Shown piece by piece: positions 23,114-32,587 of a stretch of 64,000 bases of DNA. The position numbers and the translations under genes were made by a program. The stretch is from an uncultured Eubacterium sp. (GTDB lineage: Bacteria; Bacillota; Clostridia; Lachnospirales; Lachnospiraceae): assembly GCA_910584795.1 (NCBI GenBank), contig CAJUBZ010000006.1:62001-126000 (forward strand). The letters run 5' to 3'. How positions within the stretch are numbered: the first letter of the stretch is position 1; each line of letters starts with the position of its first letter. The notes under the pieces were generated by a model. That model was not told where the DNA came from. It saw only the letters and a program-made list of their open reading frames with translations, and searched no databases.

Positions 23114-26100
23114 ATGAAAAAGAAAATTTCAAAGTTAATTGCAGTCATATTGAGTCTTGTATTAGTGATTACATCCGTCAGTGCTTATCACGACAAGACC
23201 AATGCTCAAGAGATTCCTATGGCAACAGTGCCAACAGGATTAGACATTCAATATAAAGGAAAGGACATTACAGTTTCATGGGAGAAAGCAGATGATGCTA
23301 CATCCTATATTGTATACCGTTCAACAGGTAAGTATAGTGAATATACAAAGATAGGAACGACAGATACAAATTTATATAAGGATACAGTATCGGATTCAGT
23401 ATACAAATATTATTATAAAGTAGTGTCTGTAAATGCAGATGATTTAGAATCAGAACAGTCAGAGGCTGTGGCACTGGATATTAAATTATTTGGTGAGACG
23501 ATTAATTTATATAGTCCAACAGATGATGTTTCAGTGATTAACAAAGAAATAAAGGCCATTTCGGACGAAATGATGCCGGCATCAAAATCAGAGTTTTCTG
23601 AGAAGAGGTATGCCATTGCATTTAAGCCAGGTGCATATGATATTAATACAATTAATGTAGGATTTTATACACAGGTATTAGGATTGGGTGCTACACCTTT
23701 AGATGTTTCTATTAAGAATATTAATGTTGATTCTAGTGGTGGAGAAAATACGTTGATTAACTTCTGGAGAGGTGTTGAAAACATTTCAGTTATGACCGGT
23801 AAGGATGATGCAGAAGTAAAATGGGGAACATCCCAGGCAGCACCACTTAGAAGAATGTATGTACAGGGAAAACTTCATTTCGATGATATTGGAAAGACAG
23901 CCAGTGGAGGTTATGTTTCAGATACATATACAACAGGTCAGATGGGATCATGGTCACAGCAGCAGTTTTTTGTAAGAAATAGCGTGATGACAGGCGGCTG
24001 GTATGACGGATGCTGGAATATGGTATTTGTAGGATGTGATAATGCACCGCAGACTACGGAAAACTGGGGCAGCGCAACATATCAGTCATATACAAACATA
24101 GAAAAAACAGAAGTAGTCAGAGAGAAACCATTCCTTTATTTAGATAAAAATGGAGAATATCAGGTATTTGTTCCAGGAGTTAGAAGAGATACAGTTGGTG
24201 TATCATGGAGTGAAGAGAGTATGGGAGAAGGCACATCTGTAAGTATTAACAAATTTTACATAGCAAAGGCAGACACAGACAATGCAGACACGATGAATCA
24301 GGCATTGTCGGAAGGAAAGAACTTAATTCTTACACCAGGATTGTATAACATTGATAAACCATTAAAAGTAGATAATGCAAATACAATTATTCTTGGTTTG
24401 GGACTGGCTACAATTACTTGTACCAATGAAGATACAGCAATAAAAGTAGCGGACGTAGATGGTGTGTCTATTGCAGGTATTATTGCAGAAGCTGGACAGC
24501 CGGGATCGAAGTCATTGATAGAAATGGGAAGCGAAGATTCGTCAGCAGACCATAGCAGCAATCCGTCATGGTTCAGTGATGTGTATATAAGAGTTGGTGG
24601 ATATAGTGAAGGATCTTGTGAAAAGGGAATTGTTATTAATAGTAACAACGTAATCGGTGATCATTTCTGGTTATGGAGAGCCGACCATGGAGCAGGGGCA
24701 AAATGGGATGGAGCAAAATGTGATACCGGACTTGAAGTAAATGGTGATAATGTAAATGTATATGGACTGTTCTGTGAACATTTCCAGAAACATCAGACAT
24801 TATGGAATGGTGAAAATGGTAAGATGTACTTCTACCAGAGTGAACTTCCATATGATGTACCAACGCAGGCAGAATGGATGAGTAATAACGGAACAAAGAA
24901 CGGATATGCTTCATATAAAGTGGCAGATCATGTAGAAAAGCATGAAGCATATGGTTTGGGTGTATATGAAGTATTCATTTATACTGGAGAAAAGATGAAT
25001 CTGGAAAGTGCCATTGAAGTGTCAGCAGGAACAAAAGTATTCCATGCATGTACAAATCATTTAAGTGGTGATAATACTAATAGCGGAACCATTACACATG
25101 TAGTCAATGAATCGGGTGGTTCTGTAGGAAAAGGTATTACACAGCAGGGAGTCAAAGTAGGTATTGATTATTATCCAGAAGAAGCAAAGGACGATATACC
25201 TGCCGATGCATCTACAAAGAAAGGTGTTGCAAGCTGGTGGTATGCAGCAAATGATCCGAATAAGGACGTCAGTGTATTAAAGAAAGTTGGTACTTCATGG
25301 GTCTACAACTGGGGAACAACAAAAGAGATTGCCCAGAAAGCACAGAATGAAAATATAGAATATGTTCCGATGGTCTGGGGACAATGGGATGTGAATGACT
25401 CTAAGATAGCTGAATTAAAAGAAGGAAAAGAAAGCGGCTTATATAAAAATCTGTTAGCATTTAATGAACCGGATTTGAGCGACCAGTCTAATATGACAGT
25501 GGAGAAAGCATTAGATTTATGGCCTAAACTGGAAGAGACTGGTTTGAGACTAGGAAGCCCGGCAGGTGCAGCTGCAGAAGATGCATGGGTTGCAGAATTT
25601 ATGGAGAAAGCAAAAGAAAAAGGGTATCGAGTTGATTTCCTTACAGTACATGTATATCAGGATTTTACTCATCCCGAGTCAGTAAACCAATTAAAATCAG
25701 CATTAGAAAGACTTTATGCGAAATATCAGATTCCTATCTGGATTACAGAAATAGGAAATGTAGACGTATCTACACAGTGGTGGGGATATCATTTATATGA
25801 GCCGATGTCTCATGTGAATGCAGCGAAGTATATCACCGAGATGGGGAACATGTTGGAATCGTTAGATTTTGTAGAAAGATATTCATGGTTTGTGGATCAT
25901 TCAAGCAATATAGCAGGTACGGAATATACAAGATTATTTGATGTATCTACAAATGAATTAACACCAGAGGGTAAAGCTTATAAGGCTATTGGAAAGGCAG
26001 ATGATAAACCGATAGAGCCTACAACACCTGACGAAGGTGAGACCACAAAACCGGAGGAAGTGACAACCTCTAATACAAGTGGTGAGACCACGACAGCAGG

Positions 26101-26467
26101 CGGTGAAACAACAAAGGCATCAGATGGAGATAAAGTTACCATAGCAATATCAACGAATGCGAAACGTCCGGCAAGAGTTAAAATTAAAAAAGTTTCAAGT
26201 CCGAAAAAACGCAGGGTTAAAATCAGATTAAAGAAAGTAACAGGTGCTGTTGGATATAAGATTCAGATTTCGCTAAGCAAGAAGTTCAAAAAGGGCAAGA
26301 AGTATAAAACGAAAACATATTTTACAAAGAAATTGAACTTTATAAATAAAAAGAAATTAAAATCTAAAAAAAGATATTATGTAAGAGTAAAAGCATATAA
26401 GCTTGTAAATGGTAAGAAATTTTATAGTAAGAGATGGAGTAAATGTAAAAACATAAAAATTAAATAA
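23114..26467 (+). CDS. Secreted beta-helix / GH128 beta-1,3-glucanase
   Basis: 1117 aa. Signal peptide 1-25; fibronectin III-like domain (about 38-125); a long beta-helix region (about 130-690) resembling GH55-like/'adenylyl cyclase-like' folds ('FLYLDKNGEYQVFVPGVRRDTVGVSW'); then a GH128-type TIM barrel (about 700-990) with 'WVYNWGT', 'YVPMVWG', 'LLAFNEPDLSDQSNMT' (Glu785, likely acid/base) and 'IPIWITEIGN' (Glu879, likely nucleophile). A Thr/Glu-rich linker leads to a strongly basic 100-residue C-terminal FN3-like module seen on Lachnospiraceae wall proteins, likely for wall retention. GH128 cuts beta-1,3-glucan internally; GH55 acts on the same polymer. GGAGG precedes ATG 23114. Divergent AraC gene suggests substrate induction. 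Confidence 0.85.
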   Translation: MKKKISKLIAVILSLVLVITSVSAYHDKTNAQEIPMATVPTGLDIQYKGKDITVSWEKADDATSYIVYRSTGKYSEYTKIGTTDTNLYKDTVSDSVYKYYYKVVSVNADDLESEQSEAVALDIKLFGETINLYSPTDDVSVINKEIKAISDEMMPASKSEFSEKRYAIAFKPGAYDINTINVGFYTQVLGLGATPLDVSIKNINVDSSGGENTLINFWRGVENISVMTGKDDAEVKWGTSQAAPLRRMYVQGKLHFDDIGKTASGGYVSDTYTTGQMGSWSQQQFFVRNSVMTGGWYDGCWNMVFVGCDNAPQTTENWGSATYQSYTNIEKTEVVREKPFLYLDKNGEYQVFVPGVRRDTVGVSWSEESMGEGTSVSINKFYIAKADTDNADTMNQALSEGKNLILTPGLYNIDKPLKVDNANTIILGLGLATITCTNEDTAIKVADVDGVSIAGIIAEAGQPGSKSLIEMGSEDSSADHSSNPSWFSDVYIRVGGYSEGSCEKGIVINSNNVIGDHFWLWRADHGAGAKWDGAKCDTGLEVNGDNVNVYGLFCEHFQKHQTLWNGENGKMYFYQSELPYDVPTQAEWMSNNGTKNGYASYKVADHVEKHEAYGLGVYEVFIYTGEKMNLESAIEVSAGTKVFHACTNHLSGDNTNSGTITHVVNESGGSVGKGITQQGVKVGIDYYPEEAKDDIPADASTKKGVASWWYAANDPNKDVSVLKKVGTSWVYNWGTTKEIAQKAQNENIEYVPMVWGQWDVNDSKIAELKEGKESGLYKNLLAFNEPDLSDQSNMTVEKALDLWPKLEETGLRLGSPAGAAAEDAWVAEFMEKAKEKGYRVDFLTVHVYQDFTHPESVNQLKSALERLYAKYQIPIWITEIGNVDVSTQWWGYHLYEPMSHVNAAKYITEMGNMLESLDFVERYSWFVDHSSNIAGTEYTRLFDVSTNELTPEGKAYKAIGKADDKPIEPTTPDEGETTKPEEVTTSNTSGETTTAGGETTKASDGDKVTIAISTNAKRPARVKIKKVSSPKKRRVKIRLKKVTGAVGYKIQISLSKKFKKGKKYKTKTYFTKKLNFINKKKLKSKKRYYVRVKAYKLVNGKKFYSKRWSKCKNIKIK

Positions 26468-26488
26468 ATATTATATAGATTATTAAGA

Positions 26489-26566
26489 AGAGTCTGTGAT
26501 ATCGAAACGTATAATAACATTGAGTTGTTTAATATGTTGGTATCACAGTTTCTTCTTATTTATGAA
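26489..26566 (+). terminator. Putative terminator after the GH128 gene
   Basis: aagaaga (near 26485-26491) and ctgtgata (26494-26501) pair with tatcacag and tcttctt (about 26542-26559) in an interrupted long stem; T-rich sequence follows. Confidence 0.55.
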
Positions 26567-26625
26567 TAAAATAAATGTCATTCTGCCAAACTATTTAGGA
26601 AATTAAATTGAGAAGGAGAACAGAG

Positions 26626-27279
26626 ATGGACGAAATTAAAGAGTATGGACAGACAGATCTGAATAATAATAAAAAGCATAAAAAGATACATCTACTTAGC
26701 GTTATTGGCGAGATTGAAGGTCATGAAAATGTTGCATCAGGAACAAAGGCAACAAAATATGAACATGTACTTCCACAGTTGGCACAGGTGGAGGATGATG
26801 AAGAGACAGATGGATTATTAATTATTTTAAATACAGTAGGTGGAGATGTAGAGTGCGGGCTTGCCATTGCAGAAATGATAGCCAGTCTCAGTAAGCCGAC
26901 CGTATCTTTAGTTTTAGGAGGAAGTCATTCTATAGGTGTACCATTGGCAGTTTCTACAGATTATTCTTTTATCGTAGAAACGGGAACGATGGTAATCCAT
27001 CCGGTTCGAATGAACGGAATGTTTATTGGAGTGCCTCAGACTTATGAATATTTTAAAAAGATACAGGAAAGAATTAATCATTTCGTTATTGGGCATTGTG
27101 ATATTGAAGAGAAACGTTTTATGGAATTAATGACGGAAACAGAAGTGATGACAAAAGATGTAGGCAGTATACTGGTAGGAAAACAGGCAGTGGAAGAGGG
27201 CGTTATAAATGAAATCGGAGGCCTAAAAGAAGCTATGAAAAAGCTGTATGAATTGATAGAAGGACGAAGCAAAAAATAG
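26626..27279 (+). CDS. tepA: ClpP-family peptidase TepA
   Basis: 217 aa, a ClpP/SppA-like serine peptidase of the translocation-enhancing TepA group. Ser102 in 'GGSHSIGVPLA' and His125 in 'TMVIHPVRM' match the ClpP catalytic Ser and His; 'NTVGGDVECGLAIAE' is the substrate-groove motif. No signal peptide, so cytoplasmic. Start chosen at ATG 26626 (AAGGAG 26613-26618), not the upstream TTG. As in Bacillus (ymfB-spoIIIE) it lies directly before the FtsK/SpoIIIE gene, which supports the assignment over a standard ClpP. Confidence 0.88.
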   Translation: MDEIKEYGQTDLNNNKKHKKIHLLSVIGEIEGHENVASGTKATKYEHVLPQLAQVEDDEETDGLLIILNTVGGDVECGLAIAEMIASLSKPTVSLVLGGSHSIGVPLAVSTDYSFIVETGTMVIHPVRMNGMFIGVPQTYEYFKKIQERINHFVIGHCDIEEKRFMELMTETEVMTKDVGSILVGKQAVEEGVINEIGGLKEAMKKLYELIEGRSKK

Positions 27280-27304
27280 TAAAATATAAAACCTCTACTA
27301 TACC

Positions 27305-27333
27305 TTGAATAAAAGTCTGAAAAATAGTAAAAT
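27305..27333 (+). promoter_or_regulatory. Possible ftsK promoter
   Basis: TTGAAT (27305-27310), 17 bp, TAAAAT (27328-27333), in the 77-nt gap after tepA. Confidence 0.5.
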
Positions 27334-27386
27334 AATACAGACTATGGTCAATAGAAATGATTAGACAAAGTTTGATGAGGTGTAAA

Positions 27387-29978
27387 GTGGCCGATACGAA
27401 AAAGAAAAGTGGAGGAAAAAAAACAAACAGCAGTGCAAAAAAAGCAGCGCAGACAAGAAAAAAGAAGGCTGAAATGGCAAAGAGACATAAGAAGGTTGTA
27501 AAAGAAGTAAACTTATGGATTGCTGTTTCAGTAGCTTTGTTCTTGTTTCTGAGCAATTTCGGAATATGTGGAATTGTTGGAAATGCATTAAAGTCAGTTA
27601 TGCTTGGAAGTTTTGGCTGGATGGGATATTTATTTCCGATAGTTCTGGCAGTAACAGTAGGAATTATTGCATATAATGAAATGAATGCATCCATTGTTTC
27701 CAAAATAATAGCAGAACTTGTGTTGTTTATAGATTTGAGTTTATTATTCCATTTGTTTCAGTTTGGAGGAAGTGAAGCATCTATGCTGACATTCTACAGA
27801 GAGGGAGCAAAGGGGATATTTGGCGGCGGAATTGTAGGCGGAGCATTAGGTAAAACCTTACATTCCTTATTGGGATTAACAGGAGCATATCTTATCGCTG
27901 CGGCTATTTTAATCATATGTGTTGTAATTCTTACAGAAAAGTCGATTATGTCTGTAATCAGGGATAAGGGACAGGATGCATATGAGAATGTGCGGGAAGA
28001 TTCTAAAGCACGCAAAGAAGCGAATGCCACTCAAAAGCAGAGAAAGCGTGAAGAGAAAGATAGGCGCCGTGCTTTAGAAAGAGAGCAGAGACACCAAAGA
28101 ACAGTCGGTGTTGATTTTGAAAATTCAGCATTGGGAGAGAAAAACACTACTGAGATGAAATCGGTAGACGATAACAGTCAGAATGTCCATGAGATACATA
28201 TTGAGGGTATAGATGATTTTGAAACAGATACAACAGAGCAGGATAATACAGTCTATACTTATGAAGACCAGACAAATATAAGAAAACCGATAAAAAGGGA
28301 ACAGCAGACCGGAAGGGAAGTGTCTGGCAGTGAACATGCCACAGATGGTGAGTTTCAGCCGAAAGAACGGATGATTGTCAGTGAAGAAGCGAAAAAGACC
28401 ATGAGCCGTAAACCATTTGCTGCAATGGGGAATGTCAGTGCAGAGCCGTTGATGGAACAAAACGTGTCTGAAGACAGTCCAAAGAAAGCATCGTCAGAAG
28501 GAAAGATTATTGCACCAACGAAGAAAAAATTAAAGTATAAAAAACCGAGTTATAATCTGTTAAAAGATGGTGGTGGAAGTTCCAGTAAAACTACCAGGGC
28601 AACTTTGATGGAAACGGCAAATAAATTAAAACAGGTTCTGGCTAATTTTGGTGTAAAAGTTGAAGTTACCAATGTAAGTAAAGGACCATCTGTTACGAGA
28701 TATGAACTGCAGCCGGAGATGGGAACGAAGGTCAGCAGAATTACAGGACTGGCAGATGATATCAAATTAAATATGGCGGCAGCTGATATTCGTATCGAAG
28801 CACCGATTCCGGGAAAAGCCGCAGTAGGTATTGAAATACCAAATGAAGGAAGAGATTCCGTTTGCTTAAAAGAACTCTTAATGTCAAAGGAATTAAAGAA
28901 CCATAAATCAAATCTGGCATTCCCTGCCGGAAAAGATATTGCAGGAAAAGTAGTTGTGGCAGATATTGCGAAGATGCCGCATATGCTGATTGCAGGAACG
29001 ACAGGTTCCGGTAAGTCGGTGTTTACGAATTCCATATTAATGAGTATATTATATAGAACTACACCGGAAGAGGTAAGACTGATTGTTATTGATCCGAAAG
29101 TAGTAGAATTTCAGGTATATAATAAAATACCGCATCTGTTATATGATGTTGTAACAGACCCGAAAAAGGCAGCAGGTATTTTAAACTGGGCAGTTGCAGA
29201 AATGACCAGCAGATATAATAAGTTTGCAAAAGCAGGTGCCAGAGATATCGGAAGTTATAATGCAAAGGTAGAAAATGGCCAGAAAGATGGTGAAGAGCCA
29301 TTAGAGAAAATGCCACAGATACTGATTGTAATAGACGAGCTGGCGGACCTTATGATGGTTGCGGCAAAAGAGGTGGAAGAAGCTATCTGCCGGCTGGCAC
29401 AGTTAGCCAGAGCAGCAGGAATCCATATGGTGATTGCAACACAACGACCTTCCGTAGATGTCATTACGGGATTGATTAAAGCAAACATTCCATCCAGAGT
29501 AGCATTGACTGTAGCTTCGGGTACAGATTCCAGAACTATTATTGATATGAATGGTGCGGAGAAGCTTCTTGGAAATGGTGATATGTTATTCTATCCTGCA
29601 GGTTATGTGAAACCGGTAAGAGTGCAGGGAGCGTATGTTTCTGACGAGGAAATATTTGAAACCGTTGAGTTTATTAAGAATAATAGTGGAGAGGCAGAGT
29701 ATGACGAGTCTATTGATGCAAAACTTACCACAGACCAGGAGGCAATGAGTGGTGGAGGGGATAATGACAGAGACCCGTTGTTTGTGGATGCCGGAAGGCT
29801 TTGTATTGAGAAACAAAAAGGTTCTACAAGTATGATTCAGAGACAGTTCAGAGTTGGATTTAACAGGGCAGCACGCATTATGGAACAATTATATGATGCA
29901 GGTGTTGTAGGACAGGAAGAAACAAATAAACCACGTAAGATTATCATGACAATGGAAGAATTTGAATCTTTATTATAA
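27387..29978 (+). CDS. ftsK: DNA translocase FtsK/SpoIIIE
   Basis: About 863 aa. Moves chromosomal DNA through the closing septum. N-terminal basic segment, four or so membrane helices (about 40-185), a long charged linker (about 190-390), the RecA-like motor with Walker A 'AGTTGSGKSVFT' (near 535) and Walker B 'LIVIDELADLMM', and a C-terminal gamma winged helix ('TSMIQRQFRVGFNRAARIMEQLYDAGVVG') that reads KOPS/SRS sequences. GTG 27387 is preferred because GATGAGG sits 6 nt upstream; ATGs at 27357 and 27375 are alternatives without a clear site. fhs begins 22 nt downstream. Confidence 0.95.
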   Translation: MADTKKKSGGKKTNSSAKKAAQTRKKKAEMAKRHKKVVKEVNLWIAVSVALFLFLSNFGICGIVGNALKSVMLGSFGWMGYLFPIVLAVTVGIIAYNEMNASIVSKIIAELVLFIDLSLLFHLFQFGGSEASMLTFYREGAKGIFGGGIVGGALGKTLHSLLGLTGAYLIAAAILIICVVILTEKSIMSVIRDKGQDAYENVREDSKARKEANATQKQRKREEKDRRRALEREQRHQRTVGVDFENSALGEKNTTEMKSVDDNSQNVHEIHIEGIDDFETDTTEQDNTVYTYEDQTNIRKPIKREQQTGREVSGSEHATDGEFQPKERMIVSEEAKKTMSRKPFAAMGNVSAEPLMEQNVSEDSPKKASSEGKIIAPTKKKLKYKKPSYNLLKDGGGSSSKTTRATLMETANKLKQVLANFGVKVEVTNVSKGPSVTRYELQPEMGTKVSRITGLADDIKLNMAAADIRIEAPIPGKAAVGIEIPNEGRDSVCLKELLMSKELKNHKSNLAFPAGKDIAGKVVVADIAKMPHMLIAGTTGSGKSVFTNSILMSILYRTTPEEVRLIVIDPKVVEFQVYNKIPHLLYDVVTDPKKAAGILNWAVAEMTSRYNKFAKAGARDIGSYNAKVENGQKDGEEPLEKMPQILIVIDELADLMMVAAKEVEEAICRLAQLARAAGIHMVIATQRPSVDVITGLIKANIPSRVALTVASGTDSRTIIDMNGAEKLLGNGDMLFYPAGYVKPVRVQGAYVSDEEIFETVEFIKNNSGEAEYDESIDAKLTTDQEAMSGGGDNDRDPLFVDAGRLCIEKQKGSTSMIQRQFRVGFNRAARIMEQLYDAGVVGQEETNKPRKIIMTMEEFESLL

Positions 29979-30000
29979 AAAGTAAACAAGGAGAAAAAAT

Positions 30001-31671
30001 ATGAAGACAGATATTGAAATCGCACAGGAGGCGGTAATGCTGCCAATTAAGGAAGTTGCAGAAAAAATTGGTTTAAAAGATGATGATATTGAATTATATG
30101 GAAAGTATAAGGCAAAAATTTCTAACGAGTATTATGACAGCATCAAAGACAAAGAGGATGGTAAATTGATTCTTGTTACTGCAATTAACCCAACACCGGC
30201 AGGAGAAGGAAAGACGACAGTTACCGTCGGATTAGGAGAGGCTTTTGGACAGTTAGATAAAAAGGCTGTCATTGCATTAAGAGAACCATCTCTTGGACCG
30301 TGTTTTGGTATTAAAGGCGGTGCTGCAGGCGGTGGATATGCACAGGTCGTGCCGATGGAGGATTTAAACTTACATTTTACAGGAGATTTTCACGCAATTA
30401 CTTCTGCAAATAATCTCCTTGCTGCAATGCTGGACAATTCTATTCAGCAGGGAAATGAGTTAAATATTGATCCAAATCAGGTAGTATGGAAGAGATGTGT
30501 TGATATTAACGACAGAGTGTTAAGAAATATTGTTGTAGGTCTTGGACGTAAGGTGGATGGCGTAGTAAGAGAAGATCATTTTGTGATTACCGTTGCATCA
30601 GAGATTATGGCAATTCTCTGTCTTGCTACAGATTATGCAGATCTAAAAGAAAGACTTGGAAAAATAATTGTCGCATATACATATGACGGAAAGCCGGTTA
30701 CAGCAAAAGATGTGAAGGCAGTAGGTTCTATGGCAGTGCTTTTAAAAGATGCCATGAAGCCAAATCTGATTCAGACATTAGAGCATACACCGGCATTGGT
30801 ACATGGTGGTCCTTTTGCAAATATTGCTCATGGATGTAACTCTGTAAAAGCTACAAAGACAGCATTAAAGATGGCTGATTATGTTATTACAGAAGCAGGA
30901 TTTGGTGCTGACCTTGGTGCTGAAAAATTCTTGGATATTAAGTGTAGAAAAGCAGGATTAAAACCGGACTGTGTTGTATTAGTTGCCACAGTCAGAGCGT
31001 TAAAATACAATGGAGGTATTCCAAAGGATCAATTGTCAGAAGAAAATGTAGAGGCATTAAAGAAAGGCATTGTAAATCTTGAAAAACATATTGAAAACCT
31101 GCAGCAGTTTGGTGTTCCGGTAGTTGTAACATTAAATCAGTTTATTACAGATACCGAGGCAGAATATGAGTTTATCAAGAATTTCTGTGAAGAACGTGGC
31201 TGTGAGTTTGCGTTGGCAGAAGTATGGGCAAAAGGCGGTGAAGGTGGTGTAGCGCTTGCGAAAAAGGTCATTGAAACAATCGAGACAAAACCATCCAACT
31301 ACGCACCATTATATCCGGATGATATTCCAATCAAAGAGAAGATTGAAACAGTTGCAAAGAAAATTTATGGTGCTGACGGTGTTACATATTCACCGGAAGC
31401 AGAGAAAGCAATTGCAACAATTGAGGGATTGGGATATGGTGACTATCCGGTATGTATGGCAAAAACACAGTATTCTCTGTCAGATGATATGAGTAAATTA
31501 GGACGTCCTACAGGATTTACAATCAATATCCGTGAGGTATATATATCTGCAGGAGCAGGATTTGTCGTAGCAATAACAGGAAGTATTATGACAATGCCCG
31601 GACTATCAAAGACACCGGCAGCATTTGGAATAGATTTGACAGATGATGGAAAGATTCAAGGATTATTCTAG
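30001..31671 (+). CDS. fhs: Formate--tetrahydrofolate ligase
   Basis: 556 aa, full length. Joins formate to THF using ATP, giving 10-formyl-THF. The P-loop 'TPAGEGKTTVTVGLGEA' (65-81), 'REPSLGPCFGIKGGAAGGGYAQV' (split) and 'DLGAEKFLDIKCR' are all present. AAGGAG (29988-29993) is 7 nt before ATG 30001. With folD right behind, it supplies formyl- and methylene-THF; in acetogenic or fermentative anaerobes this is the first step of the methyl branch, but no CO dehydrogenase genes are here, so biosynthetic use (purines, formyl-Met) is the safe reading. Confidence 0.98.
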   Translation: MKTDIEIAQEAVMLPIKEVAEKIGLKDDDIELYGKYKAKISNEYYDSIKDKEDGKLILVTAINPTPAGEGKTTVTVGLGEAFGQLDKKAVIALREPSLGPCFGIKGGAAGGGYAQVVPMEDLNLHFTGDFHAITSANNLLAAMLDNSIQQGNELNIDPNQVVWKRCVDINDRVLRNIVVGLGRKVDGVVREDHFVITVASEIMAILCLATDYADLKERLGKIIVAYTYDGKPVTAKDVKAVGSMAVLLKDAMKPNLIQTLEHTPALVHGGPFANIAHGCNSVKATKTALKMADYVITEAGFGADLGAEKFLDIKCRKAGLKPDCVVLVATVRALKYNGGIPKDQLSEENVEALKKGIVNLEKHIENLQQFGVPVVVTLNQFITDTEAEYEFIKNFCEERGCEFALAEVWAKGGEGGVALAKKVIETIETKPSNYAPLYPDDIPIKEKIETVAKKIYGADGVTYSPEAEKAIATIEGLGYGDYPVCMAKTQYSLSDDMSKLGRPTGFTINIREVYISAGAGFVVAITGSIMTMPGLSKTPAAFGIDLTDDGKIQGLF

Positions 31672-31684
31672 AAAGGAAAAAGTG

Positions 31685-32530
31685 ATGGCAAAAATTATTG
31701 ACGGAAAGGCTATTTCAGCCGCAATAAAAGATGAATTAAAAGAGCAGGTAAAAGCATATAAAGAACAGGGGATAGAAATTACTCTTGCGGTAGTTAAGGT
31801 AGGGAATGATCCTGCATCTGCTGTTTATGTACGAAACAAAGAAAAAGCATGTGAATATGTGGGAATAACATCAAGAACATTGGCACTTCCTCAGGAGACT
31901 ACAGAGGAAGAACTGCTAAAAGTGGTAGAAGATCTGAACAATGATAGTGCAGTAAATGGTATTTTAGTACAGTTACCACTTCCAAAACATATTGATGAAA
32001 GTAAGATTTTACTTGCAATCGACAGTAACAAAGATGTTGACGGATTTCATCCGGTTAATGTAGGAAAGATGGTTATCGGAGAAGATGCATTTTTACCATG
32101 TACACCGGCAGGTATTATTGAAATGTTAAAACGCAGTGATATTGATATAGCAGGGAAAGAATGTGTGGTTATTGGCAGAAGCAATATTGTAGGAAAACCA
32201 ATGTCGATTCTGATGTTAAAAGAAAATGCCACAGTGACGATTGCACATTCAAGAACAAAGGATTTAAAAGAAGTGACAAAGCGTGCCGATATTCTAATCG
32301 CTGCGATTGGTAAGGCAAAGTTTGTTACTGCGGAATATGTAAAAGAAGGTGCAGTTGTGATTGATGTTGGAATGGACAGAGATGAAGATGGAAAGTTATG
32401 TGGAGATGTGGACTTTGCATCGGTAGAGAAGATTGCAAGTGCCATCACTCCGGTTCCGGGCGGCGTCGGACCTATGACAGTAACAATGTTGTTAGTAAAT
32501 TGTCTTAGAAGTGTGGAACTGAATAAATAA
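31685..32530 (+). CDS. folD: Methylene-THF dehydrogenase / methenyl-THF cyclohydrolase
   Basis: 281 aa. Interconverts methylene-, methenyl- and 10-formyl-THF. Catalytic 'SAVYVRNKEKACEYVGI' (Tyr and Lys), 'GILVQLPLPKHID', 'DVDGFHPVNVG' and the dinucleotide-binding 'VVIGRSNIVGKPM' are intact, and it ends with 'PVPGGVGPMTVTMLL'. Start chosen at ATG 31685 with AAAGGA (31672-31677) 7 nt upstream, 13 nt after fhs stop, so the two form one unit. Confidence 0.97.
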   Translation: MAKIIDGKAISAAIKDELKEQVKAYKEQGIEITLAVVKVGNDPASAVYVRNKEKACEYVGITSRTLALPQETTEEELLKVVEDLNNDSAVNGILVQLPLPKHIDESKILLAIDSNKDVDGFHPVNVGKMVIGEDAFLPCTPAGIIEMLKRSDIDIAGKECVVIGRSNIVGKPMSILMLKENATVTIAHSRTKDLKEVTKRADILIAAIGKAKFVTAEYVKEGAVVIDVGMDRDEDGKLCGDVDFASVEKIASAITPVPGGVGPMTVTMLLVNCLRSVELNK

Positions 32531-32540
32531 CAAGTTTTTT

Positions 32541-32566
32541 ATGGGTCCATCATTAGATAGACCCAT
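32541..32566 (+). other. Hairpin between folD and priA
   Basis: atgggtc (32541-32547) pairs with gacccat (32560-32566). Ts lie on the 5' side only, so on the plus strand it is a weak terminator candidate at best. Confidence 0.4.
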
Positions 32567-32587
32567 TCATAATGGAGGGAGGTTAAT

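Noticed and set aside
28550..29035. Minus-strand 161-residue ORF inside ftsK
   Set aside because: Opposite-strand shadow of the conserved FtsK motor domain; no start signal.
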